From positions 37,554,901 to 37,618,900 of the forward strand of contig OX387183.1 in the NCBI GenBank assembly GCA_947561395.2: DNA of 64,000 bases. The letters are read 5' to 3'. The translations under genes were made by a program, and so were the position numbers. The notes under the pieces are model-generated. The model had not been told where the DNA came from, searched no databases, and saw only the letters and a program-made list of their open reading frames with translations. Positions 48,655 to 59,892 of the stretch are shown in pieces. Position 1 is the first letter of the stretch. The number at the start of each line of letters is the position of its first letter. The DNA comes from Buxus sempervirens (Eukaryota > Streptophyta > Magnoliopsida > Buxales > Buxaceae).

Positions 48655-48667
48655 GCAAAAATGTCGT

Positions 48668-48853
48668 GCCCGTACTTCAAGTACGGGCGTGCCTTGCCCG
48701 TAATTCAAATACGGGCGAAAAACGCACATTTCCAAATCTCGCAAAATCGGCCGTACGGGACGCGTGTCCCGCCGTACAGCGACACGCGCCCCCTTCTAGA
48801 AGCTTGCCCGTATTTGAAATACGGGCATGCCTTGCCCGTATTTTAAATACGGT
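48668..48853. repeat. Promoter-side hairpin cluster of A6
   Basis: GCCCGTACTT pairs with AAGTACGGGC (48668-48688). GCCCGTA pairs with TACGGGC (48696-48716). GCCCGTATTT pairs with AAATACGGGC (48806-48826). A slightly decayed copy is at 48834-48853. The first and third differ by a paired C-G to T-A change. Confidence 0.9.
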
Positions 48854-48982
48854 CTAGCACGTTTTTAAAATGTCTGGATTTCAAACCTTTATTCAATTTG
48901 ATTTTTTGCAAGATTTTATTCCGATTTTATGATTATTATATTTATAAAAACGAGATTCTTTTATTAAAATACTAGCGGAATG

Positions 48983-49002
48983 CACGTGCAGTACTGCACG
49001 TG
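48983..49002. terminator. Helitron 3' terminal palindrome
   Basis: CACGTGCAGTACTGCACGTG, a perfect 20-bp palindrome. In Helitrons such a hairpin just before CTRR marks the end of rolling-circle transfer. Confidence 0.85.
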
Positions 49003-49009
49003 TTTGGAT

Positions 49010-50754
49010 CGGAAGTGGGTGAAATTCATGTGCATGGTTAACAATTGGCAAAAGTTAGAAGTTATAATTGATGTTATTGTATAGTATAGATATAAAAGTG
49101 ATGTTGTCTTCGTTTACGGGAACTTTATCCAAAAAGAAAAGAGAAAGTAAGAAATAAAAGAAGATAGGGAAAATAAAACCCTAACATTCTTTATAAGCAG
49201 TCACGCACAATGCCTTGTAAATCATATTGTACACCAAACACCAAATTTGTTGACATAACGATAGTCTACTGTCCTTGTAGCAACAACATTTGGATTCACA
49301 ACTGAGACTACAATTAGTCTTCCCATTGTAAAATAAGTAAAGGGTGAGCCCAAGCACAAATGAATCACAAACAACAAACAAATTCCACCGAGTAAAACTT
49401 GAGAACCATGATGCCATTTTGAACATCCATGAGAATACGACAGAAATAAGTGATTGCTATCCAAATAGAACAATTTCTTGCATGATATGATAAACCTGGG
49501 AAAATTGACAGGATTAAGTCCATTCGTTTAGCTGCAAGCGGCAAGGGTATGATAGCAATTGGCAACCCTCAAGTTTCACGTCAGTACACCATAAAAATTG
49601 AAAGAATAACTTAATTAAATAGGATATGCTAGTAAAACTCTGGAAGCTCAAAAGAAAATGGGTTAAATTCCTGGCTTAATAGTTACCATCTGCACACACT
49701 TTATTGCAATAAGGAACAAACAAATTATCGATGAGAACAAAGAATAAGAAAGTTCACATGGTCACTTATTCGAATAACATCCTGTATTATGCACCCACAC
49801 TTCATGTTTGTATATTAAAAATGGACCATATACGAAAACGAACTATGCTGGTTTGATCCTAACCAGATTTCGGAACCCGGGAGAAATTCCCACTCGTATT
49901 GACCCAAACAATAACCCTGGGGCAGTCAAAATTCTCAGCCAAAAAAATTGTATAAATTATAATCGTGGCTTGGACGTTTGGATTCTCTTTTTGAATTAAT
50001 CGCTTTCACATGGTATACGTTGGCACCAAACAGCTCCAGCCACTCATTCTTACCTGCATCATACATCATAAGCTTAAAACAATGATAATTATAATATATA
50101 TTTTGAGAACAGAGGCTTCTTAATATAGAAAGGAAAATTGTGTTCCTATTACTGCAGTCTCCCATCCTTGCTTTCTCTTATTGTCTTCTTCTTCAAGATG
50201 TGTATTGATGCAAGAACTTGTCGGAGACGGTGTTATGGGGAAGAGCCAGATTTACACATGCTCTAGCAGTATATGTGCACGTGAATGTGCTTTTGTGTGA
50301 GAGATTCTGTGCATGTGTTCAAACCCGAAACACCTAAATTAGACAAAGCTGAAGTTTGTAACAGAATTTCAAGTAATAAAAGGTAAACTCAGAGGAATGA
50401 ATCATTGATAGTAAAGCTGACAGGTGTCATTTCAGTTACACATGCCTTTCTCTTATATTTGAACCCAGTTTTCAATTCTTACCGAAAAGCTTAGGTTCAT
50501 GTGCACGCATATCACTCAATGTCATTAGTACTTAAGGTAAAATTTTAAAGACAACATGCCATCCAATTTTAAGTTTTTTGACTACCAGTCCAATTTTAAG
50601 TTTTTTGACTACCAGGTATAATTCAAAATGGTCCCAAATCTTGACTTGTATTTAACATGAACATTTAACCATGAACATGATCCAGTTCCTGAGTTTTTCT
50701 TGATCTATCTTTGATACCAAACTTGCAAATAACTAAATCTTAGATCAATAAAAT
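49010..50754. other. Helitron body without recognisable gene
   Basis: Short minus-strand ORFs exist (for example 49181-49473 and 49935-50165) with no family I recognise. They may be captured exon pieces: AGKNEWLELFGANVYHVK near 50010-50060 looks protein-like. Confidence 0.35.
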
Positions 50755-51574
50755 TGTAACGCCCCGGATCCGTGTTCTTCACTAAAGATATAACACGTCT
50801 CCTAGGGGTTAGTTAAAGATCTCAATAATGGTGATCGCTGGATAATCACCCAAATTTTATATCACATCAGAGTGCACAATTCAAGATTCCTATCCAGGCA
50901 AGTTATGAAATCATCAAATACATCAAATGGTCCCAAGTTTACTATCTTATTACAATCCTCAAAATTCAACTTAACAGTTTAAGACCAAACAACCTGCTGG
51001 ACTAAGGTCAGCAGTAATAATCCTCCTCCCTATATGTATCAGCCGGATCTACCCCCGTAGGCACCTCACCATGAATATCTGAAAAACAAACAACAACGAG
51101 GGAATGAGATACGAATATCTCAGCGAGTGACACATGCATGCAGAAATAGTTAATACAGTTATAAGACATGCTTCGACAAATAACCAACGATAATAACAAC
51201 GTAATTCCGATAACAACTCAAACCAGGTCAATGTCATGCATATGGTTACATTGATTAATTTACATGCCAAGTAGACACTCCACACCTCCATGTACACAGT
51301 TCCGGCCTACTCAGGGTATCGGACACTCTGAAATGACGGCCTACTCAGGGTATCGTCATCCAATGCCGGCCTACTCCGGGTATCGGCACTGACAACCAGA
51401 CCTACTCAGGGTATCTGGCTGCTCTACACTGGTCGTGGCAACACACAAGGCCATGCAATTACACCAATAAACACATACCATCACATTACTAAGCTTAATA
51501 AGGATCCATGGGAAGCTAAACCCAAACCGATAAATAATCGTTTAAAATTTTGCATTTAGTACACATCACCCGTT

Positions 51575-51694
51575 GTTCCAACCAGAACATCAACTCACAC
51601 AAGTGTTCCAACCAGAACATCAACTTACACCAGTGTTCCAACCAGAACATCAACTCACACCAGTGTTCCAACCAGAACATCAACTCACAAGAAA
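51575..51694. repeat. Four-unit 30-bp minisatellite in solo LTR
   Basis: Units begin at 51575, 51605, 51635 and 51665, each GTTCCAACCAGAACATCAAC plus about 10 bases. GTTCCAACCAGAAC is itself partly dyadic. Absent from the related LTR at 5690. Confidence 0.9.
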
Positions 51695-52018
51695 TCAAGT
51701 AAATAATCTTTGCAATTCAATTCAAAACTTGCCATCGAAACAGGGTTTAATAAATCTAATCAAGTACCGAGCAGTGTACAATTCAAGAGAACTAACATAA
51801 AGCCCCAGTGTTTTGATATCCCGAACATCCTCGAATTATTTCCCAACATCTACTTCATAAGCCTTTACGAAACCTAGGATCTATCTTCAATGTTCTCATA
51901 AGCAAATTTTTATCTCTAATGTCGTAAAAAAATATTTTGGTAAGTGGTCGAAGACCCTCTAGCATCCCAAAACCCCTTTGTTTTACTAAATTTTGGGATT
52001 CGGCAAGAAAACGAACTG

Positions 52019-52225
52019 GGCGCTCACTTCCTGAAGTGGGCGCCAAGTAAGCGCCAAGTGAGCGGTGCTGGATTCATAAAAATAAGGTTGGCGCTCACTC
52101 GTGGATGAGTGGGCGCGAGCTCGGTGCCAAATGGGCGCGAGAATTTTAAGTGGGTGCGATCTTGGCGCCGGGTCAAATTTTCTGAGCGCCTACTTCCCGA
52201 AGTGGGCGCCAAGTGGGCCACCCAC
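52019..52225. repeat. GC-rich inverted-repeat cluster in solo LTR
   Basis: GCGCTCACTTC faces GAAGTGGGCGC (about 52020-52043), GCGCTCACTC faces GAGTGGGCGC (about 52091-52116), and GCGCCTACTTC faces GAAGTGGGCGC (about 52186-52209). Corresponds to 7018-7275 in the intact element, where the stem core is CACCT/AGGTG instead. Confidence 0.75.
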
Positions 52226-53244
52226 TGCGATTTTCAGTTCTCTGTTAATCCCAGAACTCCAACTCTGGCTGAATTTTTCCGGTCTGTAACTACTTATCTA
52301 GTCTCCCAATACTCCCAGGACACATTCAAACCTATTTTGGATTTAATCTAACATGATTTCCAATTATCCCCAATTCCACTGTACAAAACCCTCCGTAACT
52401 GTTTTTGCCCAGAAAACACCGAGAATACTTCAATCATAAACAATGCATTCATTCAACCAAATACACGAATAAACCCGAAAACTCGGTTGTAAAACAATGC
52501 CACTCACCTTTTGATGCTCCCAAGTCCTGGAAACGAGAACCCCAGAAAACCCCAAACCCGATCGGCCGTCGGCTTGCTCTAGTCGAACAGAGGTTCGCTC
52601 GCGAGGGAAAGACTCCTCCGACTTCTGATCCGCGAAACTCACTGACCGTAAATCTTCTCCACCTCGACTCTCCCACAGCACTTCTTCTTCTCCTTCTCTC
52701 GAAGAGCCCTAAACGAAAACGCAGCCGCAACCTTTCAATATGAAATACGCGTATTTAGGGCAAAACAAAACCTAATTTTCCTAAACTATTTGTACCTTCC
52801 GCAAAACGCTTGGTTGCTCGACGAGTCCTTTTATTCTGATGTAGTGCACGCGCGACCACCGAAAACTCCTACATCCACACCCTATTTAGTAGATAGTTAT
52901 TATGAAAATAACTTTACAATTTTTTTTTATCTATTATATTATTATTTATTTATTTATTTTTCTTTTCCATAAAACCTGAAAATAAACGGGGTTTTACAAA
53001 AATTTACTTCAATTGTTTGACAACACAATTAAGCCACAATGGATGGCTAAAGGAAGTGTGCATGGTGGGAGACGAAAAGAAACTTATTTTAGAATATAAC
53101 TAAGTTGTACATGCATCAGCATAAATGATTAAAGAAGCAATTTCATTGAGAGTTGAAACAAACTGGGTTTGTGAATTACATGTATCAAGGAAAAGATGAT
53201 GAGTTTGATGAAGTGAAATTGACCTAAAAATAATTATAACATAT

Positions 53245-53665
53245 CTCATGGGCAGGGCGACCATAATCTATGGGATATCTGCCAGTAATTGCTTCCAAAA
53301 GCACAACCCCAAAGCTGTAAGTGTCACTTTTTTCATTCAAGAGGCAAGTATTTGCATATTCTGGAGCTACATATCTGAAAGTTTTGGGGAATGAAAAATG
53401 ATACCATTAGCATTTCTATCTTTGTGTCTAACTCAAAATGTGAAGGCAAGAAGAAAAGATGAGTTTATAAGTAATGTCTTTTCTCTTCTGTTCTTTTGCT
53501 ATGGTTTTCTCTTAATGTGCATATTTCCTCCTTCATCTCCATAGAGGTTTTTGACGCATCAAAAAACAAAAAAGGGAGAATGACAGCATAGCTGAAGTAG
53601 AAGAGATTTGTGGATTGAAAAGAATACTTACCCAAAGGTACCCATTACTTGATTTGCAAACATAA
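53245..53665 (-). pseudogene. Receptor-like protein kinase fragment, two exons
   Basis: Exon pieces 53632-53665 (VMGTFG) and 53245-53374 ([17 protein letters not shown], then [13 protein letters not shown] and DYGRPAHE) join across a 257-bp intron with GT...AG ends (53375-53631), in phase. These are kinase subdomains VIII-IX (activation-loop end, APE, and the DxWSFG-equivalent). Similarity stops after RPAHE and upstream of VMGTFG, so catalytic and ATP-binding parts are missing. Together with its place inside the Helitron, this suggests gene-fragment capture, which is inference. Confidence 0.75.
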
Positions 53666-55637
53666 GACCACTACTTGGATGTCTTAGAAGTTAACTACAT
53701 CCCCCGGCCGAGTCTTGTGATTTGATTCCTCAATGTTTCATGTACCGGCCAGCTGTTGTGTTCTGCTCATAGAGTATAAAAGGCCATACAGCTGCATAGT
53801 AAATGAAAGTTTGAAAGCAAAACAGAAAAAAAAAAATCACACCAATAACCCCATCCTCTTTGCATTATAGACCTCAAACATAATTCAAATACCCTACATT
53901 AAACAGTAAGAGAAAGAGAATCTCATATGCACAAAGAATAAATAAGGGAACAACTGAGGAAGAAAAAAGGGGTGGAATGAACTGAAAGAAAAGATCCAGA
54001 AAAGGAAAAAAGACATCATACGAAGTCTTAAACCATCAAAAAGACATCCAGAAAGGGGTGGAATGAAGCCTCTTGATACCAGAAATTTTATGGGCAATTA
54101 CATCAATTCATCCAGCGAGAGGCCCCATGAAAAAAAACAAAGACAGAGCTCTTAGACTTGAACCATTTAATCCAAGCACAGAATCCAAAAAACATATATA
54201 GAGCAATAAGAACACTATATATGTAGAACCATGAACACACACCAACAGCAATAAAGTGCACCTGAATGCTACCAATGAATATAATGTTGTAATAAGAAAG
54301 TTAACAAAAATGCAGTAGCATGGATGAATATATTTATAGGCTGCAAAAGGCAAAAAATGATAGCCAGTCCTATATAGCATTGTAATATAATAAAGTAAAC
54401 TATCAATCCTGTTTTGGGATATATGAGAAGATTGTCTTGTTTTCTCACCTTTTGAATTTACAGCACTACATCCACTCCCCGTCTGATAAAGCTAGCATAA
54501 ATTCAAACGTGTTACGAACTCTTTACAATACTGTCTGCATATGGGGACCCATCTTCAAAAGCACAAGTTTATGTATTAGACAAAAAAATATAAGAACGGA
54601 GATATTGTGTACTTTGAACAAACATGATTCAAAACTCATAACAGAGTTGTCCTTAAATACTGGGGAATAACAAATTAAATCTTAAACCGAGAATTATAAC
54701 ACCAATACACCAGTTGTGCAGCTAAAATAGAATTGAGCAAGCAATGAAATTTTAAGTATACAAAAAGAAATATAAATAGTTTCCTTTTCATGTGATCCCA
54801 GACGTGTTAAGTTGATAGCCCGATTGCAACTAATTAAATTTTGAGATGACATTATGTGAAACACTCACATGAAAATGAAAATTTCAGAAAGAAAATGAAT
54901 ACTGGCATTATAACATGGCGGAGGATGTTAAAGTTGAGTAGGCAAATTCTGCTAGGTTAAACATAAAAAAATGAGAGCCAAGGTTTGAGAAAAGTTTCCA
55001 TTTTAGGTTGCACTCATAAAATCTTAAGCTGCAAGAGTTGAGGAAGGATCCATATGCTATTACATGTTGGTATATGTATGCCACATATGGGGAAAACGGT
55101 GATAGCTATGCATGAGAAAATGAAGAAAGCCATCTTCACCTCTTAAAAAAGGTATCAGATTATCGGAAGACAATAAAGAAGCTAAAATTTTCACCACATC
55201 CGTTTCATGGATAAAGAATTTGTTGATAAGTAGCAAAAATTACTCAATGCAATAGAAATGAAAAATGCAATTCATAAAGATGAAGACTACCTAATTAAGA
55301 TACCTGAATCTGTAAATATGGCCTTTGTGCCTGGTTACACTGGCAGGTAGAAATTTTTTGAACCAGACTGATTTGGATTACGAAGGATCATCAGTAGCAC
55401 ACCATCGGATGTTGATATGACTACCATGAGGGCGAACTACTTTTGTAAAAAAAATTCACTTGGACTGCAAATGAACTCACACTAATATATTACATTATTT
55501 ACATCTTTACCTGATAGATAAAAGATAGGGGGAAAATTAATCAACAATATACTGAAGTACAATTTTTTTTTTGATGAAATGTAGTAAAACTATCATGAGA
55601 AATCATACCTACACAATGTATTGTGTTATTCTCATGG
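53666..55637. other. Helitron body, nothing recognisable
   Basis: AT-rich, with short ORFs on both strands but no motif. More captured exons are possible but not shown. Confidence 0.35.
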
Positions 55638-56036
55638 TCAAGGACGCCAAGATCCCATTCGTTGAGGACTTTCCTCTATAGAACCATAGCTTTGTAATAC
55701 CATATATACAAATGTACACCACGGAGGAGTCACGCCCTGCAATATCTTTTTTGATGTTATACGCCACCACTCACTTGCGTCTCCCTGTAACATGATGCTT
55801 GCCAAAATAGTCTTGTAAACCTCAGAACATCTCATGCGCATCAAAATATGATCAAGAATCCGAATCCATTCATCAACAGTAAGCACATTTTCCGTAGCTC
55901 CACTAAAGGTTGGAGGCATTTTATCCAAAAATAGCCTCAACTGCTCGAACCCAGGGTGTGGGGGACGACGATGAGTCCTCGTGGCATAACTGGATGATGC
56001 TTTGCACTGTCCCTTTAGATCCTTATTAGTTGGCAT
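55638..56036 (-). pseudogene. Ty3/gypsy-type gag fragment
   Basis: 132 codons from ATG at 56036 (MPTNKDLKG). The core PPTFSGATENVLTVDEWIR and ASIMLQGDASEWW is the start of a retrotransposon gag domain. It ends soon after, with no zinc knuckle. It lies 150 bp beyond the helicase stop on the same strand and could be transcribed with it. Confidence 0.65.
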
Positions 56037-56187
56037 TGTCCTAAATGGTCAAAGAACCAGGTAAGTAACTAAAAATACATTTCTAAAAATGAACTTAAAA
56101 AGTTTGTACATTTCAATTAATGTGCATTTACATTTGTAGTACTACACGTGCATTCTGCGTGCCGTAATTGATAAAAGTTGCATACCT

Positions 56188-59100
56188 TCAGTGACCTTCC
56201 ATATGATTGAGTAGAACTTCTTTGTAGACAACATTCCTTGTGTAAGTTCCAATTTGTCGTTCTATTTTTCCTTGCTTAACCATGACTTTGGTACTATTCT
56301 TTGAAACTCCACGGGACAATGCAACATAAATTTGTCCATGACTAAAAACATTAGCAGACAAATATACGCCGACATGTGGTATGGTTTGTCCCTGGGCTTT
56401 ATTAATTGTAAGTGCGAAGCTCAACCGAACAGGAAATTGCTTCCTTATTAAGGTGAAAGGCAACTGAATGTTCTCAGATGTTCTCAGAGGTATTCGTGGT
56501 AGGAAGACCCGTGTTCCAATAAAATGACCAGTAACAATTTCTGCATCAATTAGGTTTAGCTGGAATCCCCGGCATAGCATCCTTGCCCCATTGCAAAGGC
56601 CAATTTTCGGATCAATGTTTCTCAATAAAATGATTGGCGATCCCAGCTTCAACCGTAGTTTATGAGGAGGTAATCCACCTGGTGCGATTGAGTTAAGAAA
56701 CTCTTGTTGATACAGGTTTTAAGTATCATCTTCAACTGTGTCGTATGAGTGGTACATGATTTCTTCTCCTGGAAATACAGAAATGACAGCTTCATTAAAT
56801 CGCTCCACACATTCATTTGTTGGGGCTAATACAGCCCTTTCTGTCATGTACGCACGATCTTGTGCATTGCTAGTCAAAGATGGGAAGATGGAAGCAATTA
56901 GAGCTGACATTTCCTCGTTATCGCTCCAAGGGATTACCATGACTTCAGGAATTCTGACGAAGTTGTCATCCAAAGTTGGCTCGAGCCCCTCATCAATTCT
57001 CAATAAGAACTCTGAAAATTGAGGATCAGTTACGGCACACATATTTTCGGTCAAGTGAATGATTTGTACATCTGCCAAAATTTGTGACCTAATAATGCAT
57101 GCATTGACTGTTTCTGAACGTGTCCCACGCGGAACTACAGGAAGAACTTGTCTTAAATCTCCGCCCAGAATAACAATCTTACCTCCAAAAGGATGGTCAA
57201 CACCAATGAGATCTCTAAGCGTCCTATCTAAAGCCTCAAATGCATGTCTATGTGTCATTGTAGCTTCATCCCAGATAATAGCAGATGCATGGCGCAACAA
57301 TTCAGCCAATTCAGATTGTTTGCTTATCGTACAAAAAGAATCACTGGTTAATCGAATTGGGATCTTAAATCTTGAATGCGCCGTACGACCTCCTGGAAGT
57401 ATCATTGCAGCAATTCCTGATGTAGCAGTTGCGAGCCATATTTTATGCTCTTTTCTAAGAGTTGCTAGTACTGCACGATATAAGAATGTTTTTCCTGTTC
57501 CACCAGGACCATCGATAAAGAATACCGAGGCATTGGCTTGGTGCACAGCGTCGATAATCTTATCAAATGCATATCTTTGTCCACGATTCAATGCAGACAC
57601 AACAGCCAAATCTTCTTCGGATACAGAGATTGCTTCTTCTTCATATATCATTCTCTGATTTGTCATTCCTTCTTGACCATCATCATGAAATGCAGGTAAG
57701 TCATATTCAAATACAGATTTTGCATACTGTCGCAACACATCATTAATTTCACTTAGAAGACGATTTGTAACAGATGCGGTGCTTCCACGGCTTGATGAAC
57801 CGAAATCTTCGGTTAAGTAGGGATAAAAATCATCCCAAAGTTGATGCACACCTGTAGGCTCACAATAAACTAATATTGTTGCGAACAGTCTACGCAGTGC
57901 CGTAGGAATATGTACACTCGAAGCCTCTTGCAAACAATCTCTGATGCTATGATCACTTTCTAGCAGTCCCATTTGCTCAGCCGCTTGCTTGAATGACGAA
58001 CATATATTCCCATGAACAGTTAGGAGATCATCAAATGATGTTGGTCCTCTAACATGATTTAGAAGGATGCGTAAATAATATCGTTCACCTTCTACTGGAG
58101 AAACTGTATATATCCTTCCTACTACACGTTGTGTAGTACATCTTCTTCTCCAACATTTTTGTCCTTGCATCCATCGGTATTTTTCTGGAAGTTCACGGTA
58201 TAATGACGATCGAGCTTCTGCATCTATTGAATTTGTATGGAAAAATTCAGTAAGCATCGTTCTTGATAAGTTCTCATCGGATAAAACAGCTTCAATAGGC
58301 TGATGACTATAATATGTCACTTGCTGCCTATTGGGAAGGTGAATCTGCATTGCGTAAACAGAAGGATATATCTTTGAGGTTGGGAACTTAAAAATCCTCC
58401 ACATGGCCTCCTGTGGGCAAACCCAACGTGCATCAACGAACTGCATTATCTCATCATTATAAGAATTGATTCTAGGACGAACTGCCATTGTTACACGATC
58501 TGGACCCTTGTGAATGTACTTGTACAGATACTTAACTGATTTGATGCTCGAGCAAATTTCAACATTGAGGTGACAGTTGTACTTCTTCAAGAGCCAAGGA
58601 TTATAAGGTACAACCCATCTGTTGTCAAGTTGATAGCTATTTCTTGTAACAAAAAATCCGTTATCACGTCTTCTGTAAATTGGATATGAGTCATTGCCTT
58701 GCATTGTTGAATGTGAAAATTGACGTGGATAACCTTTGCTACACTTGCCATCCCTCATACATGAGCACCTTGAATTAAGCTGTCCGCACGGGCCATGAAT
58801 CATATGTCGTGAAACTGCAACATGTAAACTGGGTTCGATATTTGCATCAGGAATTTCAGCTCGTACAACACCATCGTAGAGATCAGGATTATTGAGTTTA
58901 TCAGTCTCAGCCATAATGATCAGCATGTGTACGTGAGGAAGGCCTCGTTTTTGAAATTCAATGACGTGAACATGTGCAATTACGACACCAAGTACCTTTC
59001 TGTCTAAAACGTCCTTCTTGAGTTCTTCACACTTTGCACGGAATATCCTTGTTGTTAAATCAGGACGATCCTAGGCTGTTTGGCCTGGAAGGAGATCTCT

Positions 59101-59892
59101 CGTTATTTCATCCCATGTTGGATTGCATGTCATTGTGATGAATATGTCTGGCTTGCCGTATCTCTGGACTAAAGCCATTGCATCTTGATAACGATGGTAT
59201 TTATCCCTTGGACTCCCAATGTAAGAAGAAGGAAGAATGATGCGTCGTCCAACATTGCCTAAGGGAAATTTAATTATTCAAGGCCTAAAATATCATGTAG
59301 TGCTTTGAAGGAAAAATTTCTAAATATACCTGCTATAGTTTCACCAGCTTGCAGTGAATCTTGTAAGCCTTGATACAATTCTGCACGTATGGTATTTTGA
59401 TTGTCCCGAATATACCGCAGCTTTTGGGTTTCAATCTTAACCCAGTTTTCAACTACATATTGTTGCAGCAAACATCCTCCTCGCAATAGTAATGACTCAT
59501 ATCCATTCCGTATCTAGGTAAATTTTTAATGCAATTAGTGGTATGGATGCAACAATATGTGTGAAACACAAATGTTAGCAAGTAGATGATAATGTACCTG
59601 AAGCTTATGAGCATAGAAAGCTCGACAGCTAATGTTTTGGCCACTGTATGTCGATGTGTTTACATCCCAACCATAACTTCCATAAGGTAATAGAAGTGGA
59701 TACTGTAATGGATCATAATAGCATGTGGTATCTGGTACATTTTCCAACATATCTCCGTGTGTTTGTACGATGATATCCCGTCGTGCGCATTCAGATAAAT
59801 TATTGTAAGTGTGAAAACTCACACTCCTGTTATGGCAAATGATTGACAAATTATGTCTTCTAATGAAGCTTCAAGATGTGCAGATTAAACAA
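56188..59892 (-). pseudogene. Helitron Rep/PIF1-type helicase, three exons, two nonsense codons
   Basis: Exon 1 from about 59892 to 59598 (CYYDPLQYPLLLPYGSYGW), intron 59514-59597, exon 2 59330-59513 (GGCLLQQYVVENWVKIET), intron 59259-59329, then exon 3 (59258-56188); both introns have GT...AG ends. Exon 3: RRIILPSSYIGSPRDKY, MTCNPTWDEI, the HUH motif GLPHVHMLI, Rep tyrosines in YLYKYIHKG, then PIF1 helicase with Walker A GPGGTGKT, Walker B IIWDEATM, GGDLRQVLPVVPRG, and a C-terminal NKAQGQTIP...YVALSRG. TAG at 59071-59073 (plausibly Gln before) and TAA at 56719-56721 break exon 3. The N-terminus is cut off by the copia at about 59893. It would nick, unwind and transfer the Helitron strand. 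Confidence 0.92.

Larger units (their letters stand above)
47020..48971 (-). mobile_element. Giant-LTR family A, copy A6, sense 3' part
   Basis: Plus strand starts TGTGCGCACC, then GGAGTCGCCACTGCCTGA. Sense minus. It lies in A5 after flank AGGGG. It is cut at 48971 by the Helitron, so its TGTAAGCACC end is outside the window. It has a leader with an 18-G run (48618-48635), TATA (48644-48654) and hairpins. Confidence 0.75.
50755..52998 (-). mobile_element. Solo LTR of a chromovirus related to 5690-15481
   Basis: Begins TGTAACGCCCC and ends GTTTTACA, 2244 bp, with 5-bp duplication AAAAT (50750-50754 and 52999-53003). Its first 0.7 kb aligns with the 5690 LTR, including CCGGATCCGTGTT, the TGAGATA/TATCTCA hairpin (51105-51122) and the CCTACTCAGGGTATC repeats (51305-51420). 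No internal region, so it arose by LTR-LTR recombination. Confidence 0.95.
48972..59892 (-). mobile_element. Helitron (rolling-circle transposon), 3' end and most of body
   Basis: Minus orientation. The 3' terminus is CTAG (48972-48975) next to host A (48971), with a 20-bp palindrome 7 bases inside, the classic Helitron end. The body carries a Rep/helicase gene (56188-59892, minus). It holds a later solo LTR (50755-52998), a kinase fragment (53245-53665) and a gag fragment (55638-56036). At about 59893 a copia element cuts it, so the 5' TC terminus and Rep N-terminus should lie beyond 64000. The host is LTR A6. Confidence 0.85.

Noticed and set aside
53245..53665. Functional receptor kinase gene
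   Set aside because: Only subdomains VIII-IX are present; the ATP-binding and catalytic loops are missing and similarity ends abruptly both ways.
57059..57658. 199-codon plus-strand ORF
   Set aside because: It is antisense to the Helitron helicase domain, whose motifs are clear on the other strand.
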